Below, one piece after another: positions 35,396-44,637 of a DNA stretch of 64,000 bases; the first letter of the stretch is position 1, and every line of letters starts with the position of its first letter. Source of the DNA: Flavobacterium lacustre (GTDB lineage Bacteria > Bacteroidota > Bacteroidia > Flavobacteriales > Flavobacteriaceae); the NCBI RefSeq assembly GCF_027474525.2, contig NZ_CP114882.2, forward strand, positions 2,666,001 through 2,730,000. Direction: 5' to 3'. Below the pieces are notes generated by a model. That model ran no database searches, was not told where the DNA came from, and worked only from the letters and a program-made list of their open reading frames with translations. A program made the position numbers and the translations under genes.

Positions 35396-35779
35396 TTATC
35401 GCATTCTTTTAAAAACCAGATTTTTGAGTTTGGACTTCATTCTTTTGGAAGGATTGAACTTTATTTTAGAGCCTTTAATATTGGCTGTTCCCAATTCTTC
35501 CAGCGTATCGGCAGGAGTGCCTTGAACTGTTATTTGAAACGAACCCAAACTATCAATTCGCACGATGCTTCCTGCTGCTAATGCCTCGGAAATTACTTCT
35601 GTAAGACCAATGATTACACCATAACAATCGGCTTTGCTAACGGTAGATCGCGAAGCTACTATTTCGGCTAGACTGTCTAAATCTTCCTCTCCATTATGAA
35701 TCGCACAAGGGTAATATTTGATTTGGGGTGGCGAAACCAATATGTTTTTCTTGGGTACCATTTTAAATTGTATGGCCAT
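35396..35779 (-). CDS. HU-like (DNABII-related) DNA-binding protein
   Basis: A 127-residue protein of the Bacteroidota 'DNA-binding protein, histone-like, putative' type (HU-related). The N-terminal stretch MAIQFKMVPKKNILVSPPQIKYYPC, split at residue 20, is characteristic of that subfamily. The HU-type core is at about 35-115 (SLAEIVASRSTVSKADCYGV and SIVRIDSLGSFQITV). The C-terminal end is strongly basic (KGSKIKFNPSKRMKSKLKNLVFKRMR, split here for reference). It is likely a nucleoid or architectural protein rather than the main HU. A TATATTTG box lies on the minus strand at 35884-35891, about 105 bases upstream. Confidence 0.85.
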   Translation of the reverse strand: MAIQFKMVPKKNILVSPPQIKYYPCAIHNGEEDLDSLAEIVASRSTVSKADCYGVIIGLTEVISEALAAGSIVRIDSLGSFQITVQGTPADTLEELGTANIKGSKIKFNPSKRMKSKLKNLVFKRMR

Positions 35780-36590
35780 ACTTGTATTGTATAATTATCA
35801 TTTTATTCAATCTTTACTCCATATTTAAGTTGATGAATGTTCATTCCACTAACCTGTATTACTATTTTTGTTGTCAATAATTACAAATATAGTTAAAGAT
35901 ATATAAGTTTAATTAAAAATATATGCATCTTTATATAATAAGAAATATATGTTTTATTTTAAATATCTATATCTTTTTAATAATTGAACTTGATATCTTA
36001 AAAAAACACAAAGTTACTATAGAATTTTCGAGTCAGAGAAGAAAAGAGAAAGAGTTGCTTTGGATACTCTTGAATTTGTTATTACAACAAAAAATCTCCA
36101 TACGAATTGCAATTTGCAAAGGGCATCGAGATTCAAGTAAATCTGTAATAGTTTTAAATTATTGATTATAAAAAATTAAAGGAAATTTAACCAATAGGTA
36201 GTTTTACCAATTGTTCATATAATTAATATCTTAAAAACAACATTATCTCCATATTGGCGTACTAACCAACTCTGTGGAACCCATATTATCCTATGGTCTT
36301 AGTATCATATTATAAAAGACCCATTCATTATTTTTTTCAATTACCGATTATAAGAATAAACTAAAGCAAGCAGTCGCGTGCTAAACTTAGTAAAAGTACG
36401 TCTCTTTTTTTTAATTAAATATTTAACACTTACGAAATAAATTAACATTTAATCAAAAATAGATTATTTGTTGCTACGAACTTTGACCTACTATAAACTA
36501 AATAGGCTGCCCTAATAAAAGGGCAGCCGTAAGTTAGTTATTCATTCTTATTACATCTTCATTGAAAACTCATCCTTATATAAAAACTTT
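35780..36590. other. 811-base AT-rich gap with no firm gene
   Basis: The only open frame of note is an 80-codon plus-strand frame (35923-36165). It starts with a hydrophobic, Ile-rich segment and ends with a basic part, but it matches nothing I know and has no clear start signal. A second in-frame stretch on the minus strand around 36220-36300 (IWVPQSWLVRQYGDN) is too short to call. The region could be a decayed gene or a regulatory leader for the collagen-like operon's neighbour. The terminator at 36505-36528 is the only well-supported element. Confidence 0.45.
36505..36528 (-). terminator. GC-rich hairpin after the collagen-like gene
   Basis: Perfect 8-bp stem GGCTGCCC / GGGCAGCC with an 8-base loop, unusually GC-rich for this DNA, 63 bases beyond the stop at 36591. 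The minus-strand tail is T-rich but broken, so termination is probable rather than certain. Confidence 0.7.
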
Positions 36591-39086
36591 TTAAGCAGGT
36601 GAATAAATATCTCCAGATACGTAATAGCGCAAAACGCCAGCTATATAAATAACATTTAATCTAACAGTTGCCCCTGCTTCAATATTTAAATTATTTCCTC
36701 CAGATGGAAAAATTTTACTGTAGAAGAAACCGCTCATTAGTAATGACCCTGTTTCGTTTGTATTTATAATTGTACAAGTAAAACCATTTGATAAATTATT
36801 TTCAGAAACAGTAACATTACCTGATAAATAAATAATTTTTCCTGAATCTAAATCTGTTATAAAAGTATTTGATGCATCCCTTGTAGCAGATAAGCTTGCA
36901 GGTTCTCCTGCAGGACCTTGAGGTCCCATTGGTCCTGTTGCTCCATCTAAACCATTCTGACCATCAATTCCGTTTAAACCTGCTGGTCCTTGAGGTCCCA
37001 TTGGCCCTGTTGCTCCATCTAAACCATCATTTCCTGCCGGTCCTTGAGGTCCCATTGGCCCTGTTGCTCCATCCAAACCATCATTTCCTGCTGGTCCTTG
37101 AGGTCCCATTGGTCCTGTTGCACCGTCTAAACCGTTGATTCCATCAATTCCATTTAAACCTGCTGGTCCTTGAGGTCCCATTGGTCCTGTTGCTCCATCC
37201 AAACCATCATTTCCTGCAGGTCCTTGAGGTCCCATTGGTCCTGTTGCACCGTCTAAACCGTTGATTCCATCAATTCCATTTAAACCTGCTGGTCCTTGTG
37301 GTCCCATTGGACCTGTAGCTCCATCCAAACCATCGTTTCCTGCTGGTCCTTGAGGTCCCATTGGCCCTGTTGCTCCGTCTAAACCATCATTTCCTGTTGG
37401 TCCTTGAGGTCCCATCGGGCCAGTTGCTCCGTCTAAACCATTTACTCCATCAATTCCGTTTAAACCTGCGACACCTTGAGGTCCCATTGGTCCTGTAGCT
37501 CCGTCTAAACCATCATTTCCTGCTGGTCCTTGAGGTCCCATCGGTCCTGTTGCTCCATCCAAACCATCATTTCCTGCCGGTCCTTGAGGTCCCATTGGAC
37601 CTGTAGCTCCATCCAAACCATCATTTCCTGCTGGTCCTTGAGGTCCCATTGGTCCTGTTGCACCGTCTAAACCGTTGATTCCATCAATTCCATTTAGACC
37701 TGCCGGTCCTTGAGGTCCCATTGGACCTGTAGCTCCATCCAAACCATCATTTCCTGCTGGTCCTTGAGGTCCCATTGGTCCTGTTGCTCCATCCAAACCA
37801 TCATTTCCTGCAGGTCCTTGAGGTCCCATCGGGCCAGTTGCTCCGTCTAAACCATTCTGACCATCAATTCCGTTTAAACCTGCTACACCTTGTGGACCCA
37901 TCGGTCCTGTTGCTCCATCTAAACCATTCTGACCATCAATTCCGTTTAAACCTGCTACACCTTGTGGACCCATTGGGCCTGTTGCTCCATCCAGACCATT
38001 TATTCCATCAATTCCGTTTAAACCTGCTACACCTTGAGGACCCATTGGGCCAGTTGCTCCGTCTAAACCATTTACTCCATCGATTCCGTTTAAACCTGCT
38101 GGACCTTGTGGTCCCATTGGTCCTGTAGCTCCATCCAGACCATTTATTCCATCAATTCCGTTTAAACCTGCGACACCTTGAGGTCCCATTGGTCCTGTTG
38201 CTCCATCCAGACCATTTATTCCATCAATTCCGTTTAAACCTGCTACACCTTGTGGTCCCATTGGACCTGTAGCTCCATCCAATCCGTCATTTCCATCAGC
38301 ACCATTTAATCCTGCTACACCTTGTGGACCCATTGGACCTGTTGCTCCATCTAAACCATTTTGACCATCAATTCCGTTTAAACCTGCTACACCTTGTGGA
38401 CCCATTGGGCCTGTTGCTCCATCTAAACCATTCTGACCATCAATTCCGTTTAAACCTGCTACACCTTGAGGACCCATTGGGCCTGTTGCTCCATCTAAAC
38501 CATTTTGACCATCAATTCCGTTTAAACCTGCTACACCTTGTGGACCCATTGGGCCTGTTGTTCCATCTAAACCATTTTGACCATCAATTCCGTTTAAACC
38601 TGCTACACCTTGTGGACCCATTGGGCCTGTTGCTCCATCTAAACCGTCATTTCCAGCTATACCTTGAGGGCCAGGAATAGAACTCCCAGATGATTTAGCA
38701 TATAAAGCATAAGGAACACTCATCAATTGTGAAGTACCAATTATAGTATATGAAGTACCTCCAGTTGGGTCGATTTCAGTCTTAATAAAGTAAGGACCAT
38801 TTGCCCAATCAATAGTGCTATAATAACCTGTAACTGAATTTCCATTACCAATTTCCAATGTAATTAATCCATTTGCATTGGAAATGGGGGTTTGTGTTTC
38901 TGTATAAACTTCTGTACCTGTTAAAGAACCCTGTAAAATACTGATTTTAATTCCAATAGGTTGATTTACTATTAAGTTATTGTCAGAATTTCTGATTATG
39001 GCTTGGTAGCTCATAAAATCTTGTTCTTGAGCAAATGTTGTGATTGATAAAAATAATAACAATCCTAAAATATATAATTTCTTCAT
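36591..39086 (-). CDS. Secreted collagen-like (Gly-X-Y) repeat protein
   Basis: An 831-residue secreted protein. Signal peptide MKKLYILGLLLFLSITTFAQ, then an N-terminal domain (about 25-135, MSYQAIIRNSDNNLIVNQ and SVPYALYAKSSG) seen in many Bacteroidota surface proteins. About 590 residues of uninterrupted Gly-X-Y follow, and a beta-rich C-terminal domain (about 730-831) closes the protein. The collagen part is built from two blocks: a 24-residue unit (GLDGATGPMGPQ-GVAGLNGIDGQN) and an 18-residue unit (GLDGATGPMGPQ-GPAGND), roughly 16 and 10 copies. A trimeric triple-helical stalk ending in a C-terminal trimerisation head is inferred. No T9SS C-terminal signal is visible. It follows the T9SS-sorted gene by 3 bases. 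Confidence 0.9.
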   Translation of the reverse strand: MKKLYILGLLLFLSITTFAQEQDFMSYQAIIRNSDNNLIVNQPIGIKISILQGSLTGTEVYTETQTPISNANGLITLEIGNGNSVTGYYSTIDWANGPYFIKTEIDPTGGTSYTIIGTSQLMSVPYALYAKSSGSSIPGPQGIAGNDGLDGATGPMGPQGVAGLNGIDGQNGLDGTTGPMGPQGVAGLNGIDGQNGLDGATGPMGPQGVAGLNGIDGQNGLDGATGPMGPQGVAGLNGIDGQNGLDGATGPMGPQGVAGLNGADGNDGLDGATGPMGPQGVAGLNGIDGINGLDGATGPMGPQGVAGLNGIDGINGLDGATGPMGPQGPAGLNGIDGVNGLDGATGPMGPQGVAGLNGIDGINGLDGATGPMGPQGVAGLNGIDGQNGLDGATGPMGPQGVAGLNGIDGQNGLDGATGPMGPQGPAGNDGLDGATGPMGPQGPAGNDGLDGATGPMGPQGPAGLNGIDGINGLDGATGPMGPQGPAGNDGLDGATGPMGPQGPAGNDGLDGATGPMGPQGPAGNDGLDGATGPMGPQGVAGLNGIDGVNGLDGATGPMGPQGPTGNDGLDGATGPMGPQGPAGNDGLDGATGPMGPQGPAGLNGIDGINGLDGATGPMGPQGPAGNDGLDGATGPMGPQGPAGLNGIDGINGLDGATGPMGPQGPAGNDGLDGATGPMGPQGPAGNDGLDGATGPMGPQGPAGLNGIDGQNGLDGATGPMGPQGPAGEPASLSATRDASNTFITDLDSGKIIYLSGNVTVSENNLSNGFTCTIINTNETGSLLMSGFFYSKIFPSGGNNLNIEAGATVRLNVIYIAGVLRYYVSGDIYSPA
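36900..38690. repeat. Collagen-coding tandem repeat array
   Basis: About 1.8 kb of tandem 72- and 54-base units (8 and 6 Gly-X-Y triplets) encode the collagen part of the protein at 36591-39086. Long units dominate the 5' end of the gene and short ones the 3' half. Near-identical units favour copy-number change by recombination and assembly errors from short reads. Confidence 0.95.
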
Positions 39087-39089
39087 AGT

Positions 39090-39557
39090 TTAGTTAGTTT
39101 TAATGATTTTAAAAGTCTTAACTTCTTTATTGCTTTCTAACACTTTTAATAAATATATAGCATTAGGATAATGCTCCATTTGAATAGTTGTGGACGCAGT
39201 TAATATTTTATCATTAACAAGCAATCTTCCATTAAAATCAAATAATTGGTATTCAATAGGCTTAGAATTATAATCTTTTACCAGTAGATTAAGTAAGCTG
39301 GTTGTTGGATTAGGATAAAGAGTTAATTCAAGATTTATATTAGGATTATCAATTCCTAATAAAGTTTGAATTTCAAAGGGTTGCTGTATACCTTGTACTA
39401 ATGATCCTATGGTATTATAGTTGACCTGTCCCATTGAATAGCTTATATTACCGTTGTTTCCCGAGGCATTTCCTCCAGAGGTTACTATAGCTTGCTGAGC
39501 GTTTATTTGAGTACAGCTTAAAATAGCACCTATAAAAAGTAATTTTTTGTTCTCCAT
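39090..39557 (-). CDS. Small T9SS type A sorting-domain protein
   Basis: A 155-residue secreted protein: signal peptide, a short glycine/asparagine-rich middle (SGGNASGNNGNISYSMGQVNY, split at 20, then GSLVQGIQQPFEI) and a C-terminal type A T9SS sorting domain (about 78-155). That domain shows LTLYPNPTTSLLNL, YQLFDFNGRLL and the final YLLKVLESNKEVKTFKIIK. It is almost all sorting domain, with little cargo. The next gene starts 3 bases later and encodes the collagen-like protein, so the two are one operon; I recall similar small proteins beside such secreted proteins in other Bacteroidota. Function unknown. Confidence 0.88.
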   Translation of the reverse strand: MENKKLLFIGAILSCTQINAQQAIVTSGGNASGNNGNISYSMGQVNYNTIGSLVQGIQQPFEIQTLLGIDNPNINLELTLYPNPTTSLLNLLVKDYNSKPIEYQLFDFNGRLLVNDKILTASTTIQMEHYPNAIYLLKVLESNKEVKTFKIIKTN

Positions 39558-40009
39558 AATTTATTTGTTTTTGGTTTATTAATCTTAATTTTTATTTGAA
39601 TTAGTATCTATAAGAAAATATACAAATAGTGGTGATAATGATATTTCTTATAATTTTAAATTGTGTTAAAAAACTTTAATAAAAAACAATGATAAAAGAA
39701 AATTTTTGCCGTTTAACGACAAAAAAATGGCGTCCTGAAATTTAAAATAAATAGTAACAACTTTTCAGTTTTTAGTAACTGTTAATTAGTAAATAGCTAA
39801 TCTTTTAATGGGATAAATGAAATACAGATTAAAATTTAATTCTCGTTATAAATTAAAATATGAGGATAATATTTTTAATTTTTAGTAACTTTATTATATA
39901 ATAAGATTGAAAACAATAGTTTTCAGTTTTCAATTAGAACTCATGATTTTTGAGTTTAATTCAAAATCATTAAAAATAGAAATACTTAGTCTTTTATAAA
40001 AAAATTATA
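39558..40009. promoter_or_regulatory. Divergent regulatory region with two inverted repeats
   Basis: A 452-base AT-rich gap between the T9SS/collagen operon (left) and the AraC-type gene (right). Two inverted repeats sit 40-105 bases before the AraC start: ATTGAAAAC / GTTTTCAAT (39906-39914 with 39926-39934) and ATGATTTTTGA / TCAAAATCAT (39943-39953 with 39961-39970). They could be regulator-binding sites. No TAnnTTTG match was found for either gene. Confidence 0.45.
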
Positions 40010-41182
40010 ATGATTACAAATCTACTTTTTATTATTACTGGTCTTGTAGGTTTATTAACTGCTCTATTGATTTTTAGAAATTATAAATCCAATAGAATGA
40101 TGAATCTATATATGATTTTATTAATCATAATAATTTCATTACGATTTTTCATAGGAGGACTAATCTATTTTAATTCTGATAGAACCTTTAGTTTTAACTA
40201 TTTAAAATATGTAAATCTATCATCAGTTGTAATACCACTTTGCTATTTGTATTTTAAAAATTTAGTTTTTAATAAAAAAAAATTTTGTGTTAAAGACCTT
40301 GCTCATTTTGTTTTTCCAATATTCTTATATTTAGCAATAATAATACTTGAGAGCCTTTCACTATTATCCATGAAATTAGTTTTCATAATATATCCCATTT
40401 TTTGCAGCTTTGCCATAATCTATTTTATTTTATGTTTTAAAGTATTAAAAAATAATATTTGGATTAATAAAGTGGAAATAAATGTGGGGCAGAAACAAAA
40501 TCAATTAATTAACAGGTGGGCTACTTATTTATTTATTGCCCTATTTATATTGTCTGTTAGATTGATGGTATCTATATTCCTTGAAATATCTAATAACAGC
40601 TACGCTAGAGGTTTTAGCTATCTATGGATATCGGCAATTATATGGTTACTAGTTTTATTTAAAATATTAATTTCTCCTGAAATCCTTTATGGCTATGATG
40701 TACTTAACAAAAAAATAAACGAAAACAGAGGTTCTAGCCTGATATTAAAAAATGTTTGGAAAACATCTGTAGATGTAAAATTATCTAATAATCATCATAT
40801 TATATTAAAAGAAAAAATAGAAAAAAAATTATTGGTCTACATACAAAAAATAGAGAATCAGTCGTTTAAATATGAAATATTTAGAGATCCAAAACTGACA
40901 TTGCCTGATTTTGCAAATAAATTAGAAATTCCAAAAAGTCATTTGTCATACCTATTCAAATATCATTCAACTTTATCTTTTTCTGAATATAAAAAAGTAA
41001 TTAGAATTCATGATGCAATAAAGCATATAGAACTAGATTATTTAAAATCAAACACTTTAGATTCATTATCTAAAAAAGTTGGTTTTACATCGTACAATCC
41101 TTTTTTTACGAGTTTTAAAGAGATTTCAGGTGTATCACCAATAGAATATTATAAAACAATTCAAGTTGCATTTGATGAATAA
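40010..41182 (+). CDS. AraC-family regulator with N-terminal membrane domain
   Basis: A 390-residue protein. The first about 220 residues form six to seven transmembrane helices (for example LLFIITGLVGLLTALLIF, split from the start, and FPIFLYLAIIILESL). A linker follows, and the last about 110 residues are an AraC/XylS DNA-binding domain with two helix-turn-helices (KLTLPDFANKLEIPKSHLSY and LSKKVGFTSYNPFFTSFKEI, plus GVSPIEYYK). This is the membrane-anchored AraC architecture common in Flavobacteriia; the ligand is unknown. Its AT-richness is above that of housekeeping neighbours. The divergent T9SS/collagen operon is a possible target. Confidence 0.88.
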   Translation: MITNLLFIITGLVGLLTALLIFRNYKSNRMMNLYMILLIIIISLRFFIGGLIYFNSDRTFSFNYLKYVNLSSVVIPLCYLYFKNLVFNKKKFCVKDLAHFVFPIFLYLAIIILESLSLLSMKLVFIIYPIFCSFAIIYFILCFKVLKNNIWINKVEINVGQKQNQLINRWATYLFIALFILSVRLMVSIFLEISNNSYARGFSYLWISAIIWLLVLFKILISPEILYGYDVLNKKINENRGSSLILKNVWKTSVDVKLSNNHHIILKEKIEKKLLVYIQKIENQSFKYEIFRDPKLTLPDFANKLEIPKSHLSYLFKYHSTLSFSEYKKVIRIHDAIKHIELDYLKSNTLDSLSKKVGFTSYNPFFTSFKEISGVSPIEYYKTIQVAFDE

Positions 41183-41183
41183 G

Positions 41184-41216
41184 AAAAGGTTCAACTTTGC
41201 AGTTGAACCTTTTTTT
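41184..41216 (+). terminator. Bidirectional terminator between the AraC gene and ccsBA
   Basis: Stem AAAAGGTTCAACT / AGTTGAACCTTTT with a 4-base loop, T-rich on both strands, between convergent genes. The arm GGTTCAAC is the same as in the terminator at 35254-35285. Confidence 0.92.
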
Positions 41217-41234
41217 ATAGTAATTAGCGAAATG

Positions 41235-44200
41235 TTATTTCTTATAATATTTTCTGTAGTTTGGATAGGTTATCGCTCCTAATAATGATATTCCTCCTAA
41301 CGAATACCAAATCCAACTTAACGAATGTGCTTCTCCGCTGGCATAAGAATGCAATCCAACTAAATGGAAATTTACTCCATAATAAGTAAATAAAATGGAT
41401 ACAAAAGCAAACATACTCATCAAATTAAATACCCATTTTCCTCTCAAAGAAGGAACAAATCGAGCATGAATCACAAATGCATATACCATAATACTGATTA
41501 AAGCCCATGTTTCTTTTGGGTCCCAACCCCAATAACGTCCCCAACTTTCATTAGCCCATTGTCCACCAAGAAAATTTCCTATGGTAAGCATAATTAAACC
41601 AATAGTCAAAGCCATTTCATTGATATAAGTGATTTCCTGAATATTCAAATCCATTTTGGCTTTGTTTTTTTCATTAGTAAACAAAATCAACAGTAATGAA
41701 ACCGCTCCTAAAATCATTCCTAAAGCAAAAGGTCCATAACTGGCTACAATAACTGCTACGTGAATCATTAACCAATATGAATTAAGTACAGGTTGCAAAT
41801 TAGCAATTTCAGGGTCAATCCAGTTCATGTAGGCTGCAGCCAAAATCATTGCGGTTACAAAAGCAGATGACGCCACAGTGAGTTTTGATTTTCGGTCGAA
41901 AGCTAAGCCAAAAAACATTGTTGCCCATGCAACATAAATAATCGATTCATAAGCATTACTCCACGGTGCATGTCCTGAAATATACCAACGCGCAATTAAA
42001 CCAGCAGTATGTAATCCGAACAATAATCCAATAATGACATGCATCACATTAACTGAAATAATCAATGCTTTACGTTCTTTGAATATGTTTATAATAGTCA
42101 ATAATAACATCAGGATTGCTGCCGTCAAATACCAATAGGGTAATTTTTTGAAAACATCATATTTGTTATACAATATCTCTAGCGAAATTTTTTCTTCACT
42201 TGGCAATACTTTACTACCAAACTTTTTCTGGAAACCGTTGATACTTTCCAGTAATTCATCGGCAGATTTATAATCATTAGAAGTGGTTGCGTTACTTAAT
42301 GTTCCAAAATATAATGGCAAAATACTTTTGGTATACGTTGAATCCATTCCTTTCATGCCAGATTCGTTGAGTTCTAAATAAGAAATCCATTTACTGTTTT
42401 CGTCATTCGGAATAGGGAAAATCTTTAAAATTCGTCCACTCAAAGCTGATTCCATTAAGTTTACTTTCTTGTCCGTTTCGATAAAATCTTTTTCGAACTG
42501 ATTTGGATTTGCATTTTTAAATGCCTCTTCTAAATACGAAGACAATTTATAATTTCCTTTTTCATCGAAAAAAGCAACAAAAGGCGCATATTTTGCATCC
42601 TTATCTATTCCTATAATTTTACGGATGCTATCGTTTCCACTTTTAATATAAATTAATGGAATTTCAATCCAAACACTCGCATACTGTGTCATGGATAGAA
42701 ATGCCTGATCAGAATTCATTTCTTTATACGTATCAGAATGACTCACTTTTCGCAATAACTCTGATGAAAAAGTGTTTATTGGTTTCATCCTTCCTCCAGC
42801 ATCTTGAATAATCAAACGTCCGAATTGAGCAGCGTGTTTCTCTGAAACTTTAAATTTATTCAATAAAGAATCCAATTCTTTTTGGTTAACTGCTTTTTTA
42901 GAATGGGCAGCATGACCTTCCTGAGGAGCTTCCGCTTTTGTATGAGCATGTCCGTCATGTTCTGAATGATCGTGCTCTTGCGCAAAACTGTTGAAACTCA
43001 AGGCTAACATCAAAAGGATTAGCAATGTTGCTTTTTTATTTTTGACCACTTCTAATTTTCGTTTTAAATCTGCAAAACGGGAATGTTTAGTAAACATAAT
43101 CGCCATCATAGCAAAAAACAACATAAAATAACCGCTGTATGTAATCGCTGTTCCCCAGAAATCGTGGTTTACAGACAATACAGTTCCCTTTTCATCCGGA
43201 TCAAAAGAAGATTGAAAAAAGCGATATCCTCCATAATCCAGAACATGATTCATATATATTTTGTAATCGAATGGTTTTAGAGAATCCTGAACGGTAACCT
43301 GGCTTTCAAAAGAAGAATAACTTTTTTCGGTTCCCGGATATTTTTGGGCAATAAAATCATTCAGTTTTATTTTAAAAGGCAAGATATACGCTTTGCTTCC
43401 ATAGAAAAAACTGTAATCAATATTTCCGATTTTTATGGTTTTAGCTTCACCAATTTTTCCTTTTGAACCGATGATTGTCACTTCTTTTTCCTGACCTTCG
43501 GCAGTCACTTTCAAAACTAATGCGTCTTCATGATTTTTGGCTTTAAAATCATTGTCAGACTCATATGCTACTACTCCTTTTACAGCAGGATCAGGAAAAA
43601 CAAAACGTTTTTCTCCAATGGTGTATAACGAACGCATCATCAAGGGTTGCACAATATCTTTGGTAACTTGCCCTTTCAATTTATCAGCCATGCGCATAAA
43701 ATTTCCTTCAAAAGGCGTTTGAATCGTGTATTCTTTTCCTGTTGTGTTGATATTTATCGCACCTTCCGTGTATTTATTTAAGGCAAATAATACATTATGA
43801 ACATTTTGAACTTCGCCTTCTTTCAAGAAATGTTCTTCACGTCCACCCTCACCTGCTTCAACTAATTTTAAATATAAAGTTCCTTTGTTATCGGGCTTAA
43901 TCGTTTGTTTTGCTCCCATTATAAAGTTTTCATAGGTCACTTCAAATGGAGTATCTGCAAATTTATTTTTGATGCTAAAATTATTGTTGGTTACTGGCGA
44001 AAGCAATAAAGGTTGCTCGAAAATACGACGTTTCATTTCGCCTTTATATTCCCCGTCAACATAAACCGTAAGAAAGGTTTTATCTGAGAAAATTTGATTT
44101 TCAGCAGCGCCTTCGCGAATAGGCATCATTCCTTCATAGCTGATATATCGCGTTACAAAAGCGCCCAAAAGAATAAAAACAAAAGCTAAATGTAGTAATA

Positions 44201-44438
44201 AAGTTGCCCATTTTTCTTTTTTCAGTAATTGATACCGTTTTATGTTTCCAATAAAATTAATCATGAAGAAAACCATAATGGCTTCAAACCACCAAGAATT
44301 ATAAACCCAAATTCGGGCGGTATCCGTATTGTATTTGCTTTCAATGAAAGTTCCAGCGCCCATTGCTATTGCAAAAGTTAAAAACAAGACTGCCATTAAT
44401 CGTGTAGAAAACAAAAAAGAGTATAATTTTTTATCCAT
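41235..44438 (-). CDS. ccsA: Fused ResB-CcsA cytochrome c biogenesis protein
   Basis: System II heme exporter and cytochrome c synthase in one 1067-residue membrane protein. The N-terminal ResB/CcsB part (about 1-460) has three helices, a large periplasmic domain and a fourth helix. A hydrophobic segment plus a His-rich stretch (about 485-512, EHDHSEHDGHAH and EGHAAH) joins it to a second periplasmic domain and the CcsA part (about 740-1067). The latter holds the WWD heme-handling motif WGRYWGWDPKETWAL near residue 966 and flanking conserved His residues. Bacteroidota commonly carry this fusion. A TACTTTTG box at 44470-44477 (minus strand) lies about 32 bases upstream. Confidence 0.92.
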   Translation of the reverse strand: MDKKLYSFLFSTRLMAVLFLTFAIAMGAGTFIESKYNTDTARIWVYNSWWFEAIMVFFMINFIGNIKRYQLLKKEKWATLLLHLAFVFILLGAFVTRYISYEGMMPIREGAAENQIFSDKTFLTVYVDGEYKGEMKRRIFEQPLLLSPVTNNNFSIKNKFADTPFEVTYENFIMGAKQTIKPDNKGTLYLKLVEAGEGGREEHFLKEGEVQNVHNVLFALNKYTEGAININTTGKEYTIQTPFEGNFMRMADKLKGQVTKDIVQPLMMRSLYTIGEKRFVFPDPAVKGVVAYESDNDFKAKNHEDALVLKVTAEGQEKEVTIIGSKGKIGEAKTIKIGNIDYSFFYGSKAYILPFKIKLNDFIAQKYPGTEKSYSSFESQVTVQDSLKPFDYKIYMNHVLDYGGYRFFQSSFDPDEKGTVLSVNHDFWGTAITYSGYFMLFFAMMAIMFTKHSRFADLKRKLEVVKNKKATLLILLMLALSFNSFAQEHDHSEHDGHAHTKAEAPQEGHAAHSKKAVNQKELDSLLNKFKVSEKHAAQFGRLIIQDAGGRMKPINTFSSELLRKVSHSDTYKEMNSDQAFLSMTQYASVWIEIPLIYIKSGNDSIRKIIGIDKDAKYAPFVAFFDEKGNYKLSSYLEEAFKNANPNQFEKDFIETDKKVNLMESALSGRILKIFPIPNDENSKWISYLELNESGMKGMDSTYTKSILPLYFGTLSNATTSNDYKSADELLESINGFQKKFGSKVLPSEEKISLEILYNKYDVFKKLPYWYLTAAILMLLLTIINIFKERKALIISVNVMHVIIGLLFGLHTAGLIARWYISGHAPWSNAYESIIYVAWATMFFGLAFDRKSKLTVASSAFVTAMILAAAYMNWIDPEIANLQPVLNSYWLMIHVAVIVASYGPFALGMILGAVSLLLILFTNEKNKAKMDLNIQEITYINEMALTIGLIMLTIGNFLGGQWANESWGRYWGWDPKETWALISIMVYAFVIHARFVPSLRGKWVFNLMSMFAFVSILFTYYGVNFHLVGLHSYASGEAHSLSWIWYSLGGISLLGAITYPNYRKYYKK

Positions 44439-44625
44439 TTGTAAGGGATTACGTTTTATAAAAGTGCCACAAAAGTACTTAAAAATGTTGACTTCTATAT
44501 TCGCACATTTGTTAATTTAATCCAAAATTAAGTAACGCTCCAATAGCCTAAAAATCGTGTTTTTGTAACGATTTTGATTTTAAAATCTAACCGTTTTATT
44601 AGTCAGAATTTTTCATTTTTTTTGC

Positions 44626-44633
44626 TAATTTTG
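44626..44633 (+). promoter_or_regulatory. -7 element directly before the DUF2520 gene
   Basis: TAATTTTG ends only 4 bases before the ATG at 44638. If it is the -7 element, transcription would start at or next to the A of the ATG, giving a leaderless mRNA. A -33 element is not clear. Confidence 0.45.
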
Positions 44634-44637
44634 CCAC

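Noticed and set aside
35923..36165. 80-residue Ile/Leu-rich frame
   Set aside because: Not listed as a gene: no family resemblance, no promoter or leader signal, and amino-acid content expected from AT-rich non-coding DNA. Noted within the gap entry.
36896..38680. Plus-strand leucine/histidine-rich frames (80-118 codons) across the collagen array
   Set aside because: They are antisense shadows of the Gly-X-Y repeats, kept open by the repeat composition; they lack start signals and show only the periodicity of the collagen gene.
36900..38690. CRISPR-like regular repeats
   Set aside because: Unit lengths of 72 and 54 bases with no unique spacers, in frame with a Gly-X-Y protein: a coding tandem repeat, not CRISPR.
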